Source: Promethearchaeota archaeon
GTDB lineage: Archaea > Asgardarchaeota > Lokiarchaeia > Sigyniarchaeales > SOKP01
Direction: 5' to 3'
Length of the DNA: 21,879 bases
Assembly: GCA_019057355.1 (NCBI GenBank)
Contig: DXJM01000509.1
Coordinates: forward strand, 1 to 21,879
Each line of letters starts with the position of its first letter. Position 1 is the stretch's first letter. The notes under the pieces were generated by a model. That model saw only the letters and a program-made list of their open reading frames with translations. It did no database searches and was not told the DNA's origin. This document shows positions 15,888 to 21,879 of the stretch, one piece after another. The translations under genes and the position numbers were made by a program.

Positions 15888-16898
15888 ATGTCAAATTTTA
15901 AAGAAAAATACATGAGAAACATCATTAAACTCGGAAATTCAAAAGCAGTCACATTTCCCCAAGAGTGGACTGAGATTGCCAAATTAAAGGAGAAATCGGA
16001 AGTTTTCATGTATCCAATTGATGAAAAAACCCTGATGATTGTTGCACGTGAGGAAGAACAGAAAAGAATTTTAAGAATCGATCCATTCAAGGAGAAAAGT
16101 GTGTGGTCGCTAGATTTTCTGAGACAAGCAATAATATCAGCTTTCAAGCTTAATGTAGATGAGATTTACATAAAATATGACGAGAAATTCCAAGGAAACT
16201 TGTATGAACTTCTCATCAAACTGAGGCAAGAAATCATAGCTATCGATTTCAAGGATATTCCCGAAAATAATGAATTTTATGTCAGTTTCCTGTTAGATAC
16301 CTCCAAAAAAGACTTGAAGGAGGTGCTAAAAGATCTTGCTGGAGTTTTCAGCACCATCATGGAAAATATCGTGGAATCTGTAAGAAAGAAAAATGAAAGA
16401 ATTGATATAAAAAATTATGGATTAATTTTAGCAGAAACAGATCGTAAGTACTCTTTAGGCACCCGTATACTCATCACGGGACTAACCGAATATCATTTAT
16501 CAAAAGGATATCGAAACTTGCCAATAAAACGATTTCTGGGGAATAGGGTCATATTACTATACATACGTGATTTCATTAACGAGTCATTACGATTTCAAAA
16601 ACTCCCAACAGAAATTATATTTAAATATTCTGATATCTTGACAGAGATCCCACATTTATTGCATGACCTCATAAACAACTTGGATAATTTGGATGAGAAA
16701 ACGATTCCTGCTTTTCAAAAGAGATTGGATGAGCTGAGAGCTAGATTGAAAAAAATAACCTATGAAGATACGTATGGCGTAGAACTGGTCATAAGGAGCA
16801 TTGTCAAGTATTATTTTAACAGTTTTTCTAACTTCTTTGACATCGGAATAACGCGAATGATTGAACGGATGCTGAGAACCATGGATGATAAATTTTGA
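15888..16898 (+). CDS. AbrB-PhoU fusion, phosphate-uptake-type transcriptional regulator
   Basis: The 336-residue protein starts with an AbrB/MazE-like swapped-hairpin DNA-binding domain (about 10-53: RNIIKLGNSKAVTFPQEW and a second strand pair ending in KTLMIVARE). The rest is a mostly helical PhoU-like region (about 75-336), with acidic helices such as NYGLILAETDRKYSLGTRI. In other archaea such fusions are annotated as phosphate uptake regulators and often sit beside pst genes, but none is present here, so the ligand is uncertain. The gene follows the DNA methyltransferase by 46 bases. A TATA-like ATATATAAAAATATAA lies about 35-45 bases before the ATG, so it may have its own promoter. M9, directly before the AbrB domain, is an alternative start. 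Confidence 0.85.
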   Translation: MSNFKEKYMRNIIKLGNSKAVTFPQEWTEIAKLKEKSEVFMYPIDEKTLMIVAREEEQKRILRIDPFKEKSVWSLDFLRQAIISAFKLNVDEIYIKYDEKFQGNLYELLIKLRQEIIAIDFKDIPENNEFYVSFLLDTSKKDLKEVLKDLAGVFSTIMENIVESVRKKNERIDIKNYGLILAETDRKYSLGTRILITGLTEYHLSKGYRNLPIKRFLGNRVILLYIRDFINESLRFQKLPTEIIFKYSDILTEIPHLLHDLINNLDNLDEKTIPAFQKRLDELRARLKKITYEDTYGVELVIRSIVKYYFNSFSNFFDIGITRMIERMLRTMDDKF

Positions 16899-17024
16899 AA
16901 ATTTGGTTTTCAAATATAAACTCAATTTTCTCCTTATTTTATCCATAATAAATGTCTATAATGATGAGACTTGCAAGAAAAAATTTTAATAAAATTGAAA
17001 TTTTAAGAAAGATTTAAAAAAAAA

Positions 17025-17040
17025 TAAGCATGAATGCTTA
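17025..17040. repeat. 16-bp palindrome, candidate operator upstream of the acidic-protein gene
   Basis: TAAGCATGAATGCTTA consists of 7-bp arms with a 2-base centre. It lies 40 bases before the ATG at 17081, just after an A-rich TATA-like stretch (GATTTAAAAA at 17011). The position fits a repressor or activator site. The 182-base gap before the gene holds nothing else recognisable. Confidence 0.45.
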
Positions 17041-17080
17041 ATATCTAAAAAAAAAGTTAAATGTAAGGTGAATAAATTCA

Positions 17081-17446
17081 ATGGCTAAAAAAAAGAACGT
17101 GCCTCCTCCACCGGAAGAAGATGACGTGCCAGAAGGAACGGTTGACGAGGAAGGGGATGAAATTCTCAACCTAGATGATGTTAAGGATGATTTGGATGAT
17201 GATTTAGATTATGACTTGAACAAGATTGAAGATGAAATGCTAGCAGATGAGACAGAGGACGAGGAATTCGGGCCAGAAGTTGAAGAGATAATAAAGATGT
17301 TAAGGGGTGTAAAATGCGCACCATGTCCCGGAAGCAAGCACGTAACTGAATGCCAGGTCCGACACGACTATGGATGTCCTCCTGAAAAAGCGGAGAAATT
17401 TGTTCCTCTAACTGAAAGTCAAAGGAGAAAAAAGGTAAAGAAATAA
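17081..17446 (+). CDS. Acidic small protein with C-terminal four-cysteine knuckle, unknown function
   Basis: I do not recognise a named family. The 121-residue protein has a lysine start (MAKKKN), a proline run, then an extremely acidic low-complexity region (about 12-70) with repeated D/E and hydrophobic positions (LDDVKDDLDDDLDYDLN). The C-terminal third is different: C79-x2-C82-x8-C91-x7-C99 with H87 and H95 nearby, then a basic tail (RRKKVKK). The cysteine spacing suggests a zinc-binding knuckle. The acidic arm could bind basic proteins or mimic nucleic acid, but that is inference. The ATG is preceded by AAGGTG with a 10-base spacer. A 16-bp palindrome upstream suggests specific regulation. 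A T-rich stretch follows the stop. The regular composition and ribosome site make a real gene likely. Confidence 0.75.
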   Translation: MAKKKNVPPPPEEDDVPEGTVDEEGDEILNLDDVKDDLDDDLDYDLNKIEDEMLADETEDEEFGPEVEEIIKMLRGVKCAPCPGSKHVTECQVRHDYGCPPEKAEKFVPLTESQRRKKVKK

Positions 17447-17475
17447 CTTTTCTATTTTTCTATTATTTTTTATTT
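17447..17475 (+). terminator. T-rich terminator region after the acidic-protein gene
   Basis: Several T-runs (CTTTTCTATTTTTC and ATTATTTTTTATTT) begin directly at the stop codon. This fits T-run-dependent archaeal termination and separates this gene from the membrane esterase gene. Confidence 0.45.
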
Positions 17476-17602
17476 ACTCAAACCATACATTACTTAGAAT
17501 GTAAAATCAGGAACTTGGAAGATAAATAAATAGTTTAAATTTATTAATTAGTTGGAAATATGAATTAAATATAAAATAAAATCATGTCAAGAGAAATGAA
17601 TC

Positions 17603-19378
17603 TTGAAAGTGAACGGTTATTTTAGAAATTATTTGAAAAAAGTAAGGTTGAGCAATCTTAAGGTAAATTATATTAGTTATACAACAATAGTTTTAAACCT
17701 GTTATCATTTATCTTCGGAATCTTATATTTAGCATGTTCCTTGTTTGGAATTACATATATTTTCGTCTTGTGGGATCTATTTGGAGCCATTATCATGGCA
17801 GGGCTTTTTTTTAATTTAACTTTTATTTTCTACAATGAGGTGAAAATCAACAAGCACTCGAAACTTGGCAACAGGTTGAATCTTGTAAATTTTGGATATC
17901 TCATTTTTTTTATCTCCGGGATGGTAATGATACCGCTCGGTAATTATTCGATCAGTGCTAGCACGTCTAATACCCTGATAAACAATTTTGGTTCCTATTT
18001 TATGGTATATGGTAGTTTTTTTGGAATCCTGCTCTTTGGCATGGGAATGGCCTGTTTAAATATCAGGTATGGAAGCAATCCTGAAATTTGGGATCGAACT
18101 AACCAATCGTTTTCATTATCGAAAAAAAGGATACGAGCAAGAAAAATCGTAAAGATCTTATTGAAGATCACGTGCTACCTCATTTTATTGGGCGGTTTCT
18201 ATTTTTCACTTGTCCTGCTATTTGGCATGTACCTTCAAGATATTATTTCTGTCATCCTTGGAATTTTTCTTCCAATGTGGAGCATTTTCCTTTCCTTGAT
18301 TGTTTTGTCAACCACCCTCCTTCTCTTAAAATTAAAAGATAAGCGGAAAAAGCCAAAAAGATATCATGCTCTTGGGATAATGGGATCTTTCCTTTCTATG
18401 ATATTACTTTTACCCATGATACTTGCACCATATTCGATTGCACGTTCGGAAGTAAACTTTTCATCTGCTTTTGGGAATGATTGGCGAAATAAAATTACTC
18501 CCGTTGCGCGGTCGTATTTTTTACAAACCCCCTTTTCAATACAGGGGTATTTTTTGGGGATGGCCCCCAAGGAATGCATCATCAAGGAAAACGTGTTGTT
18601 TTATACCAACGAAACTGAGGGAATTGAATTGTATTTTGACGCTTACATGCCTATTAACAAGGGAATTGGCATGCCAGGGCAAAATTCTACGTTAATTCGA
18701 ATACACGGAGGAGCATGGGTATTGGGAGATAAGGGAGGGATGAACATGATGCAGGTGAATAACTATTTCGCAGCGCAAGGTTACGTGGTTTTTGACATCC
18801 AATACGGCCTAAAGGATATTGGATTGCCAAGTTTTTTATATCCAGAGAACGTGGTAGGAGATTTTAATCTAGATGATATGATGAGACATATCGGAAATTT
18901 TACACGCTACATTTCCTCTCATGCTTCGGAATATGGAGCAAATTTGGATTCCGTTTTCATTAGCGGAGGTTCTGCTGGCGGACAGCTTGCCTGTTCAACT
19001 GCTTTTGGAATTCATAGTGGAAATTATACAGGTATTTTTGGCAATAATTTAACGATCAAGGGGGTTATTCCTTTATACCCCGCTATTGAGCGGACAGTAG
19101 TAAAAGGTGATATCAATTTTATCAACCCTCAGAACCTCATAAACGAAACAAGCCCACCATGCTTGATTTTTCAAGGCACTCAAGACAATTTGGTCCATCC
19201 AAGCAAAAGCCAATTGATAAAGGATGCTTATACACGTCATGGGAATGATAAGTGTGCGATCATATGGGCAGATCTTGGAGGACATGCAAGCGACATGTAT
19301 TTTCCAGGACTCTACAATCAAATGTTCTTGTATTACATGGAAAGATTCATGTTTCTCTGCGTGAATGATTTCATGTAA
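17603..19378 (+). CDS. Seven-helix membrane protein with C-terminal alpha/beta-hydrolase (esterase/lipase) domain
   Basis: This 591-residue protein has seven hydrophobic segments (about 24-50, 52-77, 94-115, 128-153, 184-210, 212-243, 255-278). A catalytic domain of the hormone-sensitive-lipase/BD-FAE type follows (about 325-580). Active-site features are complete: oxyanion motif IHGGAW (367-372), nucleophile elbow ISGGSAGGQ with S457, acid D528 in GTQDNLVHP and H561 in GGHASD. The basic N-terminus suggests it lies inside, so with seven helices the esterase should face outside the membrane. The extracellular placement is inference. The substrate is unknown; an acyl ester, lipid or glycan acetyl group is possible. 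The start is TTG about 25 bases after a TATA-like AAATATAAAATAAAA. Nearby ATGs are out of frame and short. The next gene is another membrane-linked hydrolase on the same strand. Confidence 0.85.
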   Translation: MKVNGYFRNYLKKVRLSNLKVNYISYTTIVLNLLSFIFGILYLACSLFGITYIFVLWDLFGAIIMAGLFFNLTFIFYNEVKINKHSKLGNRLNLVNFGYLIFFISGMVMIPLGNYSISASTSNTLINNFGSYFMVYGSFFGILLFGMGMACLNIRYGSNPEIWDRTNQSFSLSKKRIRARKIVKILLKITCYLILLGGFYFSLVLLFGMYLQDIISVILGIFLPMWSIFLSLIVLSTTLLLLKLKDKRKKPKRYHALGIMGSFLSMILLLPMILAPYSIARSEVNFSSAFGNDWRNKITPVARSYFLQTPFSIQGYFLGMAPKECIIKENVLFYTNETEGIELYFDAYMPINKGIGMPGQNSTLIRIHGGAWVLGDKGGMNMMQVNNYFAAQGYVVFDIQYGLKDIGLPSFLYPENVVGDFNLDDMMRHIGNFTRYISSHASEYGANLDSVFISGGSAGGQLACSTAFGIHSGNYTGIFGNNLTIKGVIPLYPAIERTVVKGDINFINPQNLINETSPPCLIFQGTQDNLVHPSKSQLIKDAYTRHGNDKCAIIWADLGGHASDMYFPGLYNQMFLYYMERFMFLCVNDFM

Positions 19379-19481
19379 TACATTTTCTACATTCTTTCTT
19401 AAACTAAAGACTTTAATGTTGTTTTAGCTTTTATTTCATTAAGAAAATAATACAAGAACCTCACGTTCATTTCTTGACAAA

Positions 19482-20489
19482 ATGAGGACCGTGTTGCGAG
19501 ATATTAGAGAAATAGTGCTAAAACGATTCATTTTAGCGATAATAGGCATCTTTATATCGATGGTGATTTGGGACATCAATGCAAAATGGGGAAATACCTT
19601 CCTAACTTGCTTATCCCTCTCAACGACAACTTTTCTTTTAATTTACATCCCATTCGAAATATTGTGGAGTTTCAGGAGCATTTGGTTTGACAGGTGGGTT
19701 CATCTCAAATCAGGGGACCTTGAGACATCGAAAGAAAGAATTGAAATCCAAAAAGACAGGTTTTTAAGTGCTAATATTGTTAGGTCCAAGGATAAAAATA
19801 AAGTCGAGTCAAAAAATGCACTGATCATCATAAACCACGGCTTTTCGGATAATAAGGAATCGCTGCAATATTATTATCTTCCCCTAGCACTTCAAGGATA
19901 TGTTATACTGGCTTATGATGCAAGAGGGACGGGAGGGTCGAAAAAAACCGGAAAAAAAAGAGATTTTTTGAAACGAATTGAAGATCATGATTTATTGATT
20001 AATTGGATTAAACGTGAAGATAAATTCAAGGATAAAAAGATATTTTCCGTAGGATTTAGCGTAGGAGCCATGGTCGCACTCTGCAGCGGCTTTCATAGAA
20101 AAGAGGTTCAAAAAATAATCGCGATTGGAGCGGTTTCGGATTATCGAAAAAATACACCTAAATTCAATCCTTTCATCGTGCTCTACTATTTACTCAAGGG
20201 AGTAAATTTGCTTCCCAGTAAAGAAAAAAACCAGCATCTCTCGCCGTATTTACTATTTCAGACAATTAAAAAAAACAGTTCAAAAGAAGAATGGAAAACT
20301 TTATCTGAAAAAGTCTTTTTAATTCATTGTAAGAATGATAGAGTTATTAAATTCAGGAATTTCAAAGAAAATCGAGCAATACTGGAGACTCCCATTGAGA
20401 GGCAAGTCATTTTTAAAAAAGGGGGACATTCTTTCAAGAAAAATGAGATTGAACTCCTCGGGGCGTCATTGCATTTTTTTTTAGAATGA
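19482..20489 (+). CDS. Membrane-anchored alpha/beta hydrolase (serine hydrolase)
   Basis: A 335-residue protein with two N-terminal hydrophobic segments (about 14-30 and 40-62) and an alpha/beta-hydrolase domain from about 110. Visible catalytic features are oxyanion HGFSDNKES (119-127), YDARGTGGS (145-153), nucleophile elbow VGFSVGAM with S193, acid D286 in CKNDRVI and H316 in KGGHSF. All three triad members are present, unlike in the hydrolase at 4906-5736. The arginine-rich N-terminus and two helices suggest the catalytic domain is on the cytoplasmic side. The substrate is unknown. The gene lies 103 bases after the seven-helix esterase. Its 3' end overlaps the convergent M14-like gene by 9 bases. 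Confidence 0.87.
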   Translation: MRTVLRDIREIVLKRFILAIIGIFISMVIWDINAKWGNTFLTCLSLSTTTFLLIYIPFEILWSFRSIWFDRWVHLKSGDLETSKERIEIQKDRFLSANIVRSKDKNKVESKNALIIINHGFSDNKESLQYYYLPLALQGYVILAYDARGTGGSKKTGKKRDFLKRIEDHDLLINWIKREDKFKDKKIFSVGFSVGAMVALCSGFHRKEVQKIIAIGAVSDYRKNTPKFNPFIVLYYLLKGVNLLPSKEKNQHLSPYLLFQTIKKNSSKEEWKTLSEKVFLIHCKNDRVIKFRNFKENRAILETPIERQVIFKKGGHSFKKNEIELLGASLHFFLE

Positions 20490-21635
20490 CTTGATCGTTT
20501 CAATGATCGTTTCTTTGACCAATAAGAGGCTTTTATTTATTTTGTCAAGCTTGTCTTGGAAATAGTTTTCAATATTTTTTGATCTTTCTATCTCTTCAAA
20601 AATGTTGAAAAATTGCTTTTGATTTTCCAATTCAATGCAATAGAGATTATCTCGAGTCGTTGCATCATTCATTTTTACTAAGCACCCATGTTCATAAAAT
20701 TCATGATCGTGAAGGGGGAAGGTGGTCTCCCAAAGAATATCTTTTAACCTCTCGTGGATAATATTCACTAATCGAGAAGAATACTCCTTGCTCTTCCTAC
20801 TATGAACAAAATAAAATGATAATTTATCTTGGTTATCTACCATGTATTCAAATAATTTTTCTCTTATGAAATCAACCTGTTTTATTGACAAGTTCACATG
20901 ATCGTGATCTGACAAGGGATTGCACTTGTAGAAGAGCAGCTTGCCATGGTAATTCACGCCATTAAGGTCAATTATGTTCTTGATGATCGCTTTTTTTAGC
21001 CAGTGATCAAATTTATAATAATTGGTAAGTTCCATGCTCAATTCTCTCGGAAAACGCTCGAGAAGGGAAGTTTCGTGAAAATCGATAATGTATATCTTTA
21101 TATCTTCTCTTTCCCAATATGGATGAAGGATTCGCTCGATCAATTTGGCAGCATCGGGTATCGGATTGTTATTCAATTCATCTTGTTCTTCTTCGAACTC
21201 TGGAATGAACACCTTGCGCCAGAACCTGTTCAGATTCATTCCATTCTTCAAATAATACCCGGACTTGTTATCTTTTTTTGGATTTAAAAATCCGAAAGGA
21301 TTCATCAAGGGAGCAAAAATCACTACTTGATCATCAATCAAAATGTCATGAATGGAGCGTTCTTCATTGTATATTTGTTTTAGTAGTTCTAAAATTCCAA
21401 AAAGCCCATTATATTCATTATGTTGTGCTCCAACAAACAATTTCACGTGCTTGACGCGATCAATGTTTAGATTTTTTGCAACATTGATAATTGGAATCTT
21501 TCCTTCACCGGTATCGTGAATTCCAACGGTAATAAATTGTAATTGATTTAAAGATTCGAAAAATTCCAAAAGTTTTGAAAACAAACCGTTCCTATTGTTT
21601 ACATCCAATAGTTCTTGTAAAGTCTTAACATTCAT
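20481..21635 (-). CDS. M14/succinylglutamate desuccinylase-aspartoacylase-like zinc hydrolase with altered first metal motif
   Basis: The 384-residue protein shows the order of motifs of M14-type enzymes. A strand and turn resembling the zinc motif is VGAQHNEYNG (68-77). It is followed by NPFGF (112-116), the substrate-arginine motif NLNRFW (134-139), the third-metal histidine in IIDFHE (H187), and a late acidic IELE (E335 or E337) where the catalytic glutamate is expected. In aspartoacylase-like relatives the first motif is G-x-H-G-N-E-x-x-G. Aligned on N-E-x-x-G, this protein has Q71 in place of the first zinc histidine, with H72 one residue later (H-x-E instead of H-x-x-E). Zinc binding may be altered or lost. 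The C-terminus is coiled-coil-like. No signal peptide is seen. The ATG begins one base after the stop of the upstream gene, indicating an operon with translational coupling. Confidence 0.65.
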   Translation of the reverse strand: MNVKTLQELLDVNNRNGLFSKLLEFFESLNQLQFITVGIHDTGEGKIPIINVAKNLNIDRVKHVKLFVGAQHNEYNGLFGILELLKQIYNEERSIHDILIDDQVVIFAPLMNPFGFLNPKKDNKSGYYLKNGMNLNRFWRKVFIPEFEEEQDELNNNPIPDAAKLIERILHPYWEREDIKIYIIDFHETSLLERFPRELSMELTNYYKFDHWLKKAIIKNIIDLNGVNYHGKLLFYKCNPLSDHDHVNLSIKQVDFIREKLFEYMVDNQDKLSFYFVHSRKSKEYSSRLVNIIHERLKDILWETTFPLHDHEFYEHGCLVKMNDATTRDNLYCIELENQKQFFNIFEEIERSKNIENYFQDKLDKINKSLLLVKETIIETIKSF

Positions 21636-21636
21636 T

Positions 21637-21879
21637 TTATTGAATAATTCTCTTCCAATCGGTGTAATTTATTATTTTAGTGTAATTTTTAGTGATATTC
21701 GCAAATAAAGCGCATCCTATTGAAAAAATATTAACGAAATCATCGAAAGTAAGGTTTAAAAGCTCTGCATTTTTAGAGGAAATGCCTTGACCTCGAAATA
21801 CTTCAATTTGACCGTCATATCCGGACAAGTTTACCACAAATTCTTGTTTATTCAGGGTTCCTTTATAACTACCTCGTGC
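21637..21879 (-). CDS. C-terminal end of an unidentified protein, cut by the window edge
   Basis: The frame stays open to the right edge of the window, so these 80 residues are the end of a longer protein. An internal GTG at 21837 could be taken for a start, but the reading frame continues upstream of it without a stop. The visible part contains SYKGTLNKQEFVVNL and later a hydrophobic IFSIGCALFANI stretch. I do not recognise a family. The stop is one base from the ATG of the M14-like gene, so the two are almost certainly in one operon, and the missing part would probably clarify the role of that enzyme. Confidence 0.6.
   Translation of the reverse strand, partial: ARGSYKGTLNKQEFVVNLSGYDGQIEVFRGQGISSKNAELLNLTFDDFVNIFSIGCALFANITKNYTKIINYTDWKRIIQ

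Noticed and set aside
21637..21837. A complete 66-residue gene starting at GTG 21837
   Set aside because: The frame is open without a stop to the window edge, so the GTG is more likely an internal valine codon of a longer gene.
1..21879. CRISPR array, insertion sequence, tRNA, rRNA or phage genes
   Set aside because: No regularly spaced direct repeats, transposase motifs, cloverleaf sequences or ribosomal RNA stretches were recognised on reading both strands. Small or divergent RNAs could still be missed without a covariance-model search.

Overview
The window is an AT-rich, densely packed stretch of an archaeal chromosome, most likely from an Asgard archaeon of the Lokiarchaeia type. The archaeal part of this is well supported. 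There is an Sm-like (LSm) protein, a RIO2 kinase, an AbrB-PhoU fusion regulator, a four-subunit 2-oxoacid:ferredoxin oxidoreductase, TATA-like boxes about 20-35 bases upstream of several starts, and frequent TTG or GTG starts. The Asgard assignment is inference. It rests on the general gene repertoire, a bacterial-type MutS and a possible gelsolin-like domain. No rRNA, tRNA, CRISPR array, insertion sequence or prophage gene was seen, and no gene-free stretch reaches 300 bases.

Layout. At 80-3934 (minus strand) lie a ferredoxin-fused nitroreductase and, upstream of it, mutS. A crotonase-fold gene runs divergently from mutS and converges on an alpha/beta hydrolase whose nucleophile serine position is glycine. 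From 5800 to 10250 is the oxidoreductase locus. The gamma subunit stands alone, followed by a convergent orphan PAS histidine kinase, then a delta-alpha-beta operon with a 4-base delta/alpha overlap. The divergent region between kinase and operon carries a perfect 8-bp inverted repeat. The complex is expected to convert pyruvate (or a related 2-oxoacid) plus CoA to acyl-CoA, CO2 and reduced ferredoxin.

From 10359 to 13574 come a membrane protein split by a -1 frameshift at an A8 tract, RIO2, a convergently overlapping methyltransferase, LSm and a gamma-glutamylcyclotransferase-like protein. The frameshift hides an N-terminal soluble domain with a possible gelsolin-like W-x-G strand. From 13754 to 17446 come an orphan N6-adenine DNA methyltransferase with no visible nuclease, the AbrB-PhoU regulator, and a very acidic small protein with a four-cysteine C-terminal knuckle preceded by a 16-bp palindrome.

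From 17603 to the right edge lies a group of hydrolases: a seven-helix membrane protein with a probably extracytoplasmic esterase domain, a membrane-anchored alpha/beta hydrolase, and an M14/aspartoacylase-like protein with an altered first zinc motif. The last is translationally linked to the end of an unidentified gene that leaves the window.

The strongest candidates for something undescribed are the frameshifted gelsolin-like/four-helix membrane protein, the glycine-nucleophile hydrolase, the altered M14-like protein, and the acidic four-cysteine protein with its palindromic operator candidate. No complete new multi-gene system could be shown from sequence alone.
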